A stretch of DNA of 64,000 nucleotides from Bacillota bacterium (lineage in GTDB: Bacteria > Bacillota > Bacilli > Paenibacillales > NBRC-103111): the NCBI GenBank assembly GCA_023388055.1, contig JAEWGW010000011.1, positions 1-64,000 of the forward strand. Direction: 5' to 3'. The notes beneath the pieces were generated by a model. That model was given only the letters and a program-made list of their open reading frames with translations, was not told the origin of the DNA and searched no databases. Shown here in pieces: positions 15,955-24,141 of this stretch (position 1 is its first letter; every line of letters starts with the position of its first letter). Both the position numbers and the translations under genes were made by a program.

Positions 15955-16430
15955 CACAGGGTTTTGTTCCGGTACTCCTGCTGGCTGCCGACTTCCTCGC
16001 CGAACCACACCGGCGCAACAAACCCTTCCGCTTCCTCCACCGATGTGAATTCCGCCTCCACCGTTTGCAGATTAAACTGGTGGTAATTGTCGATTTCGAA
16101 CAGCCTGCCGGAAGCATCCAGGACCTTGGTGCGGGTTTTGATCAGGGGGAGCCGCCCGGAGCCCTCCAGCAGCTGCTTGTAAATCTCCTCGCTGATGTCA
16201 TATTCCGCTTCGCCGCGGGAGAGGCCGTGGCCCCGTTTGTACGTGTGGGTATAATGGGCCGTTCCTCCGTCAGCGGGAGCCAACCGGCGGATGCGGATTT
16301 CCTCCGTTTCGGTCAAGGCCAGATAGGTCTGCTCAATGATCTCCCGTCCGGCCAGCTTCAGCTCACCGCTGTCCAATAACCCTTGCGGATACGCGGACAG
16401 AAAAAACTTGCGTTCAATTTCCTGGTTCAT
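15927..16430 (-). CDS. CYTH-domain protein (triphosphate tunnel family)
   Basis: This 167-residue protein begins MNQEIERKFFL, the EXEXK-type signature of CYTH domains. It continues with alternating charged strands (EEIRIRRLA, THTYKRGHG, EAEYDISEEIYKQLL, VEAEFTSVEEAEGF) that line the triphosphate tunnel. The family includes inorganic triphosphatases, thiamine triphosphatases and class IV adenylate cyclases. Which activity applies cannot be read from sequence alone. Its ATG overlaps the stop of the upstream MFS gene (ATGA), indicating coupled translation. It is the last gene of a three-gene operon. Confidence 0.88.
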   Translation of the reverse strand: MNQEIERKFFLSAYPQGLLDSGELKLAGREIIEQTYLALTETEEIRIRRLAPADGGTAHYTHTYKRGHGLSRGEAEYDISEEIYKQLLEGSGRLPLIKTRTKVLDASGRLFEIDNYHQFNLQTVEAEFTSVEEAEGFVAPVWFGEEVGSQQEYRNKTLWREVQGIGD

Positions 16431-17605
16431 CGGGATGCCCCTTTCATCATCGTATCCATTTGCCCTTCTTTATTGCGCGTATATAGATGGGTCACCAAAA
16501 ATCCCACAAAAGCAACAAATGCAGAAACAGCCGCAACTCTATATAGGATGGCCCCGCCCCATGCATCATACACCCGGCCGCCGACGAAGCCGCTGATCAA
16601 TCCGGAGAAGCCGCTCCAGGTCATATTAAAAACGGCCTGGCCTGTGGCCCGGTATTCATCCGGTACCAGCTGCTGCAGGTAACGCAGAGCCGTCACCAGG
16701 AAGATGCCGAAGGACAGGCTGTGCAAGGCCTGCAGCGGAATGATCCAGCCCGGGCCGCTGACCAGGCTCATCAGAAGGAACCGAATCACGTAGACACTGC
16801 ACGCCACGGCCAGAAGCGGCAGCTCCTTGTATTTGTGCCCGTGTTTGTTCAGATAGAAGAACACCGGCACCTCGCTCAAGGCCGAGGTCATCCAGGCGAT
16901 CCCCACCAGATTTTTGCCGCCAAGATCCTTCAGATAGGTGGACAGGAAGCCGTCATTAGCCCGATGGGCGATGGACATGAAGAAGATGAGCCCCAGGAAC
17001 CACAGCAGCTTGCGGTTGAAAATAACCTTCACAACCCCGGAGAGATCCATTTTCTTCATGCCTGCCCGGTTGTCCTTCAGCAGAAAGGCGAGGCATAACG
17101 AGAGTGTAACGCTGCAAACGGCCAGAATGCTTATGATTTCAACACCCAGCTTGTTCAGCACCAGGCCCACCATCACAGCCGCAAAGGCAAAACCCAAGGA
17201 GCCCCACATGCGGAAAAAGGCATAGCTTTTGCCGCTGACCCGGGTGTACAGAAGAATCTGGCTGTCATTCAGCCCGTTCAGCGGGGTCTGAAAGAAGTAA
17301 AAGCCGGTGACAATGACGAACAGTATGGAATACACGTCGGTGCTGAACAGGAGCAGGACCATAGCCAGCTGGCCGAACAAAATGACAATGATGGTTTTTT
17401 TGAGAGTTTGGAACCGGTCGCTGATCAGGCCCCAGAACAGATTGGATATAATGCCCACCGCCGGGCCGATGGAATACAAGGCGCCGATCTGGAGCTTGCT
17501 ATAGCCAAGGGAATCGTAATACAGCGGGAAAAAGGAGACCACCAGGGCCATCGTCATAAAAAAGGAAAACGAAAAGGAATTGATAACGACTTCTTGCTTC
17601 TTCAA
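16427..17605 (-). CDS. MFS transporter
   Basis: The 392-residue protein starts (TTG) MKKQEVVINSFSFSFFMTMA and has about twelve membrane helices. The MFS loop motif between helices 2 and 3 reads GLISDRFQTLKK. The LacY/nucleoside-permease-like subgroup (QILLYTRVSGKSYAFFRMWG, DEYRATGQAVF) suggests a sugar or metabolite importer, but the substrate is unknown. GAAAGAAGG precedes the TTG. The frame is open a further 34 codons upstream, but that stretch overlaps the preceding gene and does not look like protein. It is 25 nt after the MATE-like gene and overlaps the CYTH gene by 4 nt. Confidence 0.87.
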   Translation of the reverse strand: MKKQEVVINSFSFSFFMTMALVVSFFPLYYDSLGYSKLQIGALYSIGPAVGIISNLFWGLISDRFQTLKKTIIVILFGQLAMVLLLFSTDVYSILFVIVTGFYFFQTPLNGLNDSQILLYTRVSGKSYAFFRMWGSLGFAFAAVMVGLVLNKLGVEIISILAVCSVTLSLCLAFLLKDNRAGMKKMDLSGVVKVIFNRKLLWFLGLIFFMSIAHRANDGFLSTYLKDLGGKNLVGIAWMTSALSEVPVFFYLNKHGHKYKELPLLAVACSVYVIRFLLMSLVSGPGWIIPLQALHSLSFGIFLVTALRYLQQLVPDEYRATGQAVFNMTWSGFSGLISGFVGGRVYDAWGGAILYRVAAVSAFVAFVGFLVTHLYTRNKEGQMDTMMKGASR

Positions 17606-17630
17606 GATGCGGCCTTCTTTCGTTCGGTAT

Positions 17631-18989
17631 TCAACCCGGCAGCGATTGCCCGGGCGGTGCTGCAGATTTTTCTCCCCGGAGGGCGGAGCGCAGCGCCCAC
17701 AGCACAAAAATGAGCTCGGCGGCTACTCCCAAGGATTGGGCCAAGGCCCCAACACGGCTGTTCAGGCCCGGGGCGGCCGTCAGACAGATCACCAGAGTAA
17801 GCAGCACAACAGACACATTGGCGGCTTGAGACCAGACCATAATCTTTGTCTGACCCTTCAGCATCAGGATGCCGTTGGCCACGTCCAGCCAGGTAAAAGC
17901 AACGGTCATAATCACAAAGATACGCAGCGCCCGGAGGCTCTCCTCCAGCAGCAGCTCTTTGGCCCCCAAGGGGTGGGTCATCACCCAGGCGCCTGCAGGG
18001 GTGAAGCTCAGAAGTGCCAGCAGAATGCCGGGCATAAAAGCCAGCAGCAGGGTGAACCGCTTCACTTGCTGCGGATCGACGCGGTAAAAGTTGAGTACAA
18101 TCTGGTGTAAATAGGAAAACATACTCAGAACCAGCTGGCAGACACTCCCCGCCAGCGCAAAGGCGGCAATGGAGCGGGCTGCATCCGGGGTTTTGCCCAG
18201 TGCAATATTGATGGCAGGACCGATAATAACCGCGATCAGCGATGAATAAAGAAGCGGGCGGTAAAAGGAAAAGATCTGGCTGGGGCGTTCATAAGGATGA
18301 TTCTCTACCTTCTCGGGGAGAGTCCGCCGGTACAAACGGGAGCCTTCAAAAAAAGCCACCGCTGCTTCTATAATCATACCTGTCAGGAAAATGACCGCTC
18401 CCACCTGGCTGCTGTCCACACCTCTGGCAATGTAATATTGGGAGAGGGTGTACATACCCAGCAGGCGGATCACCATGCCGATGGTCAGCCAGAAGGTCCT
18501 TTTATTAAAAATAATGATGCCGTGGAACAAACAGCGGATGCCGGAGAAGATGCTGACGAACATTACAACCCGGTACACATGCATAATCGGCTTCACTTCT
18601 TCGCCCTTCGCCCCGAACAGGGTGCCGAAGATCAAATCGCCCAGGGCGGTGTAGGACACAAGAACGCCGAAGGTAAAGATAGCCGCCAATAAATAGAAAG
18701 CCACCCGCGCCACGGCCCGGAAGGAGATCCGGTCGCGCACAAGGGCGGAGCAGGTTTGGCGCAGAAGAATGGCGGGTTTTTCGGTAATCCCCAGGAGACT
18801 CATGGCCACCGCGTAGCTTGCGATGATCTCCTCCGGGTTGGGGGCTCTGGTCAACGTGCCGTTGATAATAACATGGGAGATGGTGACGAGGCTGGCCGAT
18901 AGACTCAAGGGAATAAAAAAAGCGAACATTTGGGAGAGGCGGACTCCCGATTTTTCCGGGGGAAGCTGTCCGGTTCCTTGTGAATGCAT
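17631..18989 (-). CDS. MATE/MOP-like multispanning membrane protein
   Basis: This 452-residue protein has about twelve hydrophobic segments and no soluble domain. The pattern of paired helices and the segment FAFFIPLSLSASLVTISHVI resemble MOP-superfamily exporters (MATE or polysaccharide flippase types); I cannot name a subfamily or substrate. It is the first gene of a minus-strand operon with an MFS transporter and a CYTH protein. Two transporters with a triphosphate-tunnel protein is an unusual combination without an obvious common pathway. Confidence 0.78.
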   Translation of the reverse strand: MHSQGTGQLPPEKSGVRLSQMFAFFIPLSLSASLVTISHVIINGTLTRAPNPEEIIASYAVAMSLLGITEKPAILLRQTCSALVRDRISFRAVARVAFYLLAAIFTFGVLVSYTALGDLIFGTLFGAKGEEVKPIMHVYRVVMFVSIFSGIRCLFHGIIIFNKRTFWLTIGMVIRLLGMYTLSQYYIARGVDSSQVGAVIFLTGMIIEAAVAFFEGSRLYRRTLPEKVENHPYERPSQIFSFYRPLLYSSLIAVIIGPAINIALGKTPDAARSIAAFALAGSVCQLVLSMFSYLHQIVLNFYRVDPQQVKRFTLLLAFMPGILLALLSFTPAGAWVMTHPLGAKELLLEESLRALRIFVIMTVAFTWLDVANGILMLKGQTKIMVWSQAANVSVVLLTLVICLTAAPGLNSRVGALAQSLGVAAELIFVLWALRSALRGEKSAAPPGQSLPG

Positions 18990-19042
18990 GATACGTACTC
19001 CTGTCTCACGTGATGGTCGAATTAGTGCTTAGTATAACACGA

Positions 19043-19071
19043 TTGACTGTGCTTAGGAGATAAAATATAAT
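19043..19071 (+). promoter_or_regulatory. Sigma-A promoter for the operon starting at 19206
   Basis: TTGACT at 19043-19048 and TATAAT at 19066-19071 are 17 nt apart, predicting a start near 19078 and a leader of about 128 nt. Confidence 0.65.
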
Positions 19072-19205
19072 GCAAGCAATGATGGTGGCAAGCTGGGCTT
19101 GCGAAAAATTTCACGAGAGCCACATAAAGTTCGGGATTTGTTCTTTGGGAATGCCCGGCTTTACGGTATAATCGAAATTGGCACAAGGAAATGGAGGAAG
19201 GAATA

Positions 19206-19823
19206 ATGAGGGGACCGGCGTTCACCGTGTTGGTGGAACGTTTGCGCGACCACGATCCGGGATTGTTCCCAACGGGTGTTTGGAACGAGGAGCTGGATCA
19301 GGAGATCATGGATCTGGTGGCATCCAGTCTCGCAGAGGACCGCTCCCAATTCGACCTCGCCTACGGAATGGCAGTCAAAGCCGGACTTCATCTGTGGAAT
19401 GAAAGTTTGCACCGTTCTCATGTGCTCAGCCAGGATATCCTGAATACCACCGGATGCTACTGGCATGGGCTGATGCACCGTATGGAAGGCGATTACGACA
19501 ATTCGAAATATTGGTTCGATAAGGCAGGCCAACATCCTATCTTCAGCCGCCTCCAGTTTATTAAGGAGGATATCGTCTATGACGGCGATTGGGAATATGC
19601 CACAAGCCATGAGCTGCGGGTAGGGCTGCATCAGCTGTATGTCCAGCGCACCTGGGATCCGATCCTGTTCGTGGATTTGGTCCAGGGCACCGTTACCACC
19701 GGCTACGAAACCAAACTCGAGAAAATTCTTACGGCACTGCAGAAGCAGGAAATCATTACGCTGCTGGAGTATTCCTACCGCAATGCCTGTGGGGGACAGA
19801 CTATTGAGCCATTTAACCGATAA
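19206..19823 (+). CDS. Conserved hypothetical protein with HRMEGDYDNSKYWF motif
   Basis: The 205-residue soluble protein carries a striking segment, YWHGLMHRMEGDYDNSKYWF followed by DKAGQHPIF. I recognise this as the core of a conserved but uncharacterised bacterial family found also outside Firmicutes; its His/Arg/Glu/Asp density suggests an active or metal site. GGAGG lies 8 nt before the ATG at 19206; an ATG five codons earlier is less well placed. Its end overlaps the start of the terpene synthase by about 20 nt, implying coupled translation and perhaps a related task. No function is assigned. Confidence 0.8.
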   Translation: MRGPAFTVLVERLRDHDPGLFPTGVWNEELDQEIMDLVASSLAEDRSQFDLAYGMAVKAGLHLWNESLHRSHVLSQDILNTTGCYWHGLMHRMEGDYDNSKYWFDKAGQHPIFSRLQFIKEDIVYDGDWEYATSHELRVGLHQLYVQRTWDPILFVDLVQGTVTTGYETKLEKILTALQKQEIITLLEYSYRNACGGQTIEPFNR

Positions 19824-20886
19824 TACGTTTGTTTATCCGGAGGGCCCCTTCGCCATGATGCGGCGGGTGTACCGCTATGTGCTGCCCGAGGTCAAAGGAC
19901 AGCTGGCACAGTGGCAGGAGCAGGCGGAGCGTATGCCGGACCCGGAGCTGCGGAAGCAGGCGCTGGCCAGCATGCGGGACAAGGAGTTTCACTGCATCGG
20001 CGGCTCCATCTATGCGGCGGCCCATGTGAATGCCCGGCATGTGCTGATCCCGCTGGTTGTGGCGCTTCAGACCATCAGCGACTACCTTGATAATCTGTGC
20101 GACCGCAGCACCTCCCTGGACCCCCAGGATTTCCGGATGCTGCATCAAGCCATGCTGGATGCCGTCGATCCTGCCTCGCCTGTAAACGATTACTACGCTT
20201 TCCGCCAAGAGAGGGAAGACGGAGGTTATCTGGAGAAGCTGGTGCGCACCTGCCAAAGCTGCATCCTGATGCTGCCCTCCTATGCACTGGTGGAGACACA
20301 GGTCCGGGAGCTGGTTTCGTATTATTGCGATCTCCAGGTATACAAGCATATCCGCAAGGATCTCCGGGAAGCGGAGCTGCTCCGCTGGTGGGAGCTGCAC
20401 CGGGAGCGGTATCCGTCTTTGCGGTGGAATGAGTTTGCCGCCGCCACGGGGTCGACCCTGGGGATGTTTATGCTGTTTCTGGCCGCCTCCGATCCCTGCC
20501 TGGAGCAAGCGGAGGTAACGGCCATCCGTGAAGCTTATTTTCCATACATATGCGGTTTGCATATTCTGCTGGACTACCTCATTGACCAGGAGGAGGACCG
20601 GCAGGGGGGCGATTTGAATTTCTGCAATTATTACAGCCAGGGGGAAGCGCTGGACAGAATGTCCATGATTGTGGACTCTGCCCGGACCAAAGCGGACGGC
20701 CTGGCAGCCCCTAAATTTCACCGTCTGGTCATTGAAGGCCTCATCGCCCTGTATCTGTCCGACCCCAAGGTCAAGGCCCAGGCCGATGTAGTCAAAATCA
20801 AACGCAGGCTCATGCGGAACAGCCCGATGACACGCCTGTTTTTCTGGGTGAACAGTGTTTGGATTCGGTTCTCTTCATTGAATTAA
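19804..20886 (+). CDS. ytpB: YtpB-type tetraprenyl-beta-curcumene synthase (DUF2600)
   Basis: The 360-residue protein matches YtpB, which converts a C35 heptaprenyl diphosphate to the first intermediate of bacterial sesquarterpenes. Family features visible are FHCIGGSIYAA, the acid pair region SDYLDNLCDR, and DYLIDQEEDR, which take the place of the classical DDxxD metal motifs. The start is TTG at 19804 with GGGGGACAG upstream. The open frame extends 55 codons further but lies over the upstream gene in another frame. pfkA follows 19 nt later. No squalene-hopene-type cyclase is in the window. Confidence 0.85.
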   Translation: MSHLTDNTFVYPEGPFAMMRRVYRYVLPEVKGQLAQWQEQAERMPDPELRKQALASMRDKEFHCIGGSIYAAAHVNARHVLIPLVVALQTISDYLDNLCDRSTSLDPQDFRMLHQAMLDAVDPASPVNDYYAFRQEREDGGYLEKLVRTCQSCILMLPSYALVETQVRELVSYYCDLQVYKHIRKDLREAELLRWWELHRERYPSLRWNEFAAATGSTLGMFMLFLAASDPCLEQAEVTAIREAYFPYICGLHILLDYLIDQEEDRQGGDLNFCNYYSQGEALDRMSMIVDSARTKADGLAAPKFHRLVIEGLIALYLSDPKVKAQADVVKIKRRLMRNSPMTRLFFWVNSVWIRFSSLN

Positions 20887-20905
20887 TCTTAAGGAGGCTA
20901 CTACT

Positions 20906-21874
20906 ATGAGTGAAGTCAAATCAATTGCAGTGCTTACCAGCGGAGGCGACTCCCAAGGGATGAATGCAGCGGTCCGCGCGGTGGTGCGCAGCGCTATTTA
21001 TTATGGGCTGGACGTGTATGCGGTGCAGCGTGGCTATTATGGACTTATTCATGATGATATCCGCAAAATGGACCTGCGCAGCGTGGGTGACATTATCCAG
21101 CGGGGCGGCACTATTCTCCAGACAGCGCGCTGCAAGGAAATGATGACGCTGGAGGGCCAGAAGACCGCCGCGGACAACCTGCGCAAACGGGACATTGACG
21201 GCCTGGTCGTGATCGGCGGCGACGGCTCCTATCAAGGTGCAGACAAGTTGGCTCAACTGGGCATCAAGACGATGGGCCTGCCCGGCACCATTGACAATGA
21301 TATTTCCTACACCGACTATACCATCGGCTTCGATACCGCCGTCGGCATTGTCGTGGACGCCATCAACAAGCTGCGGGATACCATGTCCTCCCATGAGCGT
21401 GCTTCCATCGTTGAGGTTATGGGCCGTCATTGTGGTGACATTGCCCTTCATGCAGGTCTTGCCAGTGGTGCGGAAAGTATCCTGATCCCGGAAATTCCCT
21501 TCAACGTGGAGGAGGTAGCTGACCGGATGAAGGAGAACTTCGTCAACGGCAAACGCCACTCTATCGTAGTTGTGGCGGAGGGAGTAGGCAGCGGCGAGGA
21601 GATTGCCAAGTCCATTACCTCCCGGGTGAACATCGATGCCCGCCTGACCGTGCTGGGACATATTCAGCGGGGCGGCACACCGACCCACAAGGACCGGATT
21701 CTCGCCAGCCAATTGGGCGACTTCGCCGTACGCCAGCTGATTGCAGGCGATTCCGGCAAGGGCTGCGGCGTGATCAACGGCCAACTGGTGGCGACGGACA
21801 TCCACAAGGTCATTACCACCAAGAAGGAATTCAATATGGACATGTACGAGCTGGCGTTGCGTCTTTCCCAATAA
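20906..21874 (+). CDS. pfkA: ATP-dependent 6-phosphofructokinase
   Basis: A 322-residue protein with the full PfkA set: LTSGGDSQGMNAAVRAVVR at the N-terminus, ATP loop GGDGSYQGA, catalytic region GTIDNDI with TDYTIGFDTA, and EVMGRHCGDIALHAGL. It phosphorylates fructose 6-phosphate in glycolysis. AAGGAGG precedes the ATG. It sits 19 nt after the terpene synthase and may be co-transcribed, unlike the common accA-pfkA-pyk order in Firmicutes. A second copy elsewhere in the genome is therefore possible. Confidence 0.96.
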   Translation: MSEVKSIAVLTSGGDSQGMNAAVRAVVRSAIYYGLDVYAVQRGYYGLIHDDIRKMDLRSVGDIIQRGGTILQTARCKEMMTLEGQKTAADNLRKRDIDGLVVIGGDGSYQGADKLAQLGIKTMGLPGTIDNDISYTDYTIGFDTAVGIVVDAINKLRDTMSSHERASIVEVMGRHCGDIALHAGLASGAESILIPEIPFNVEEVADRMKENFVNGKRHSIVVVAEGVGSGEEIAKSITSRVNIDARLTVLGHIQRGGTPTHKDRILASQLGDFAVRQLIAGDSGKGCGVINGQLVATDIHKVITTKKEFNMDMYELALRLSQ

Positions 21875-21983
21875 TCAGTATCAGACAACACTCCCTGGTT
21901 GGACGGCGCAGATGCTCCGGATGATCGGGGTTTTTCTATTGGTGCAAACCCGGAACGCCATCCCGGTCAGGACAGCAGATGAA

Positions 21984-22027
21984 CCCCAAACACCGTCCTG
22001 ATCAGGACAGCGTTTGGGGTTTATTGT
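21984..22027 (+). terminator. Terminator after pfkA
   Basis: A near-perfect 36-nt inverted repeat (CCCCAAACACCGTCCTGA/TCAGGACAGCGTTTGGGG) is followed by TTTATT. It lies about 110 nt after the pfkA stop; the gap to the next gene holds this hairpin and a repeat. Confidence 0.75.
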
Positions 22028-22077
22028 GGAGACAGGAGCTTCCTTCTCACTCTATTGTGGCTGCACAGTTGGTGTAG

Positions 22078-22148
22078 GCTCTAACGGAACTGCGCGACAC
22101 TTAGAGGCAATTTTCAGCGTTTTTTCCGGCGTAACGGAATGCAGAGGC
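22078..22148. repeat. Inverted copy of the TTCCGTTAGAG repeat
   Basis: 22078-22108 is the reverse complement of the 30-nt repeat seen at 191-351 (shared AGTTCCGTTAGAGC and a CTAAG-type left part). A shorter relative, GTAACGGAATGCAGAGGCC, follows at about 22131. No gene is visible between the pfkA terminator and 22180. Confidence 0.65.
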
Positions 22149-22180
22149 CCTTACAGGAGAAAATGTGGCTCCATCGCTGC

Positions 22181-23146
22181 TCAATACCCCTGGCTCAAAT
22201 CTACTTCATTGTGGAGAGGCCCGTCCGGGTCCACCGCCAATCTCCGCAGATTCTCCCGGACAATTGCGGCTGCCCGTTCGTTGTAGTGGGGGCTGGCTCC
22301 TGCCACATGGGGCGTGATCAGCACATTGGGCAGCTCCCACAGAGGCGATTCCGGAGGAAGAGGCTCCTCCTCGAATACATCCAGCGCTGCTCCGGCAATG
22401 ATGCCGTTCTGGAGGGCGGCAATCAGCTCCGGCTCGGAAACCACCGTGCCTCTGGCCAGATTAATCAGACATGCGGAAGGTTTCATGGCATGGAGCTCCT
22501 CCCGTCCGATCAGCCCCTGGGTATCAGGGGTGGAGGGGACAATCACCACCACATAGTCGCTCTCCCCAAGAACCGCTAACAGCCCGTCCGCTCCCTGGAA
22601 CACGCCATCAAAATGAAGCTCGAGACGCCCGCTGGTATTGTATCCCAGGGTACGCATGCCGAAGGCCTGCGCTTTGGCGGCAATAGCCTGCCCGATGCTG
22701 CCTGTGCCCAGAATACCGACGGTTTGGCCGTGTAGCTCTCCTGAAGGGACCCGTCGGCCCCATCTTTTGTCCAGTTGATTGGAGAAATGCAGATCGGCCC
22801 GTCTGGCCCATTGGAGCATCTGCAGCAGGGCAAACTCGCTCATCTGAATCTGGTGGACACCCTTGGCATTGGTCAGGCGGATTCCCCGCTTGTGCAGGTC
22901 CTCCAGAGGCAGCTTATCCGCACCGGCGGACAGAATCTGTACCCAGGACAGATGCGGCAGCTCCTCCAGCATAGCCGAATCCGGCATGCCGCCGCCTGCG
23001 GCAATAAATCCCACGGCATCCGCAGCCAGGGCTGCAACGTCCTCCCGGCTCTTGCAAGGAACAAGGGTGAGCCCTTCAGGAAGCCCATCTTCCAGGAGGG
23101 ACAGCAGGGTGTCCGCGTTCTTCGGCGCATAAACAATGATTTTCAA
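22181..23146 (-). CDS. D-2-hydroxyacid dehydrogenase
   Basis: This 321-residue protein has the NAD(P)-binding loop GILGTGSIGQAIA. The catalytic Arg is in NLARGTVV, the Glu in LDVFEEEPLP and the His in ITPHVAG. The order substrate domain, NAD domain, substrate domain fits the D-isomer-specific 2-hydroxyacid dehydrogenases. The substrate may be a 2-ketoacid such as glyoxylate or a branched-chain ketoacid, but subgroup assignment is not possible by eye. It appears monocistronic, divergent from the DUF3906 gene. Confidence 0.9.
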   Translation of the reverse strand: MKIIVYAPKNADTLLSLLEDGLPEGLTLVPCKSREDVAALAADAVGFIAAGGGMPDSAMLEELPHLSWVQILSAGADKLPLEDLHKRGIRLTNAKGVHQIQMSEFALLQMLQWARRADLHFSNQLDKRWGRRVPSGELHGQTVGILGTGSIGQAIAAKAQAFGMRTLGYNTSGRLELHFDGVFQGADGLLAVLGESDYVVVIVPSTPDTQGLIGREELHAMKPSACLINLARGTVVSEPELIAALQNGIIAGAALDVFEEEPLPPESPLWELPNVLITPHVAGASPHYNERAAAIVRENLRRLAVDPDGPLHNEVDLSQGY

Positions 23147-23275
23147 AGCGAATTCCCCCTTTTCTTTTCATCATAACGCGATTTCTGGTAAGATAAAACT
23201 CAAGTTTACCCGGATAAAGCATCCGGCGTTGAACAGGCTGTCTGAATCTTTACCCCGAAAGGCGGGAGATGACCG

Positions 23276-23485
23276 ATGTTTCTGTATAAGCTGGAAATCA
23301 AATTAACCGGATCGAACGTATGCCTGATTGTCCTGGCGGATTCCGATGAAGCGGCCTTCGGTTATGCGGAGGGTCATCTGGTTCGGCATTTTATTAAAAA
23401 ACCGGAGATTCTGGAAACGGTCATTGTGGAGAAAAAACGGGTGGAAAAGGGTAGCGGCTATGTGATTGAAACCGCGGAATTCTAG
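23276..23485 (+). CDS. DUF3906 family protein
   Basis: The 69-residue protein begins MFLYKLEIKLTGSNVCLIVL and has the family's compact layout: two strands, a helix (DEAAFGYAEGHLVRHF), and a C-terminal strand after EKKRVEKGSGYVIE. The family is confined to Bacillales-type bacteria and has no known function. GGCGGGAG precedes the ATG. The FMN reductase begins 33 nt after its stop, so the two probably form an operon. Confidence 0.85.
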   Translation: MFLYKLEIKLTGSNVCLIVLADSDEAAFGYAEGHLVRHFIKKPEILETVIVEKKRVEKGSGYVIETAEF

Positions 23486-23518
23486 TATGCCCGCCTTCAC
23501 CGGAAGGGGAGTGAGGCT

Positions 23519-24055
23519 ATGAAAATCCTTGTATTGGCCGGCAGCAGCCGCAAGGCCGGCTCCACCCAGATGCTTGCCAAGGCGATTGCCGGGTGCATCA
23601 GGGAAAAGGGGCATGAGGTGTCTCTATTCGACTTGCATACGAAGCCGCTGCCCATGTTCGATCCTGACGAGGATTACAGCGGGCATCCGGGGGTGGAGGA
23701 GCTGGTGGCTGGGGTATACCTGGCCCACGCCATCGTGCTGGTCAGTCCGGAATATCATGGCACCATTTCGGGCGCGCTGAAGAATGCTCTGGATTTTCTC
23801 ATCTATGAGCATGTTGACGGCAAACCCGTCCTGTCCGCTGCCTGCTCCGCTGGGGTGGCAGCCTTCGGCGCCTTGAACCAGCTGCAAGCCATCGTGCGGA
23901 ACCTGCATGGGATAAACTCGCCGGAATGGATCTCCATCGGCAGCTCCGAACGGGAAACGAACCCGGCAGGGGAGTTTACAGAGCCGCGGGTCCGGACGAG
24001 AATCAGCAAGGCGACAGATTATTTATTGAGGCTGGCTGAACAGCTCCGGAAGTGA
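23519..24055 (+). CDS. NADPH-dependent FMN reductase
   Basis: The 178-residue flavodoxin-fold protein has the phosphate-binding loop LAGSSRKAGST (7-17) and the flavin-contact segment SPEYHGTISGALKNALDF. These define the FMN-red family that includes azoreductases, chromate and quinone reductases. Cytoplasmic, using NAD(P)H and FMN. GGGGAGTGAGGCT precedes the ATG. It ends at a strong bidirectional terminator. Confidence 0.92.
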   Translation: MKILVLAGSSRKAGSTQMLAKAIAGCIREKGHEVSLFDLHTKPLPMFDPDEDYSGHPGVEELVAGVYLAHAIVLVSPEYHGTISGALKNALDFLIYEHVDGKPVLSAACSAGVAAFGALNQLQAIVRNLHGINSPEWISIGSSERETNPAGEFTEPRVRTRISKATDYLLRLAEQLRK

Positions 24056-24074
24056 GCGGAGGCGGTGCTGGCGC

Positions 24075-24122
24075 AAAAAAGCCCAAGAGATGCGACATCC
24101 GCATCTTCCCGGGCTTTTTTTG
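24075..24122. terminator. Bidirectional Rho-independent terminator
   Basis: AAAAAGCCC and AAGAGATGCG pair with CGCATCTT and GGGCTTTTTTT. Runs of A and T on both sides let it serve the FMN reductase and the convergent DUF4015 gene. Confidence 0.9.
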
Positions 24123-24141
24123 TTCGCGGTGAAGCGGAATG

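Noticed and set aside
17606..17707. 34-codon N-terminal extension of the MFS gene at 16427
   Set aside because: Overlaps the end of the preceding gene, is rich in Cys/Arg/Pro and lacks a ribosome site at its start.
19639..19803. 55-codon upstream extension of the ytpB frame
   Set aside because: It lies over the upstream gene in another frame, its residues are not protein-like, and a TTG with GGGGGACAG at 19804 gives the usual family length.
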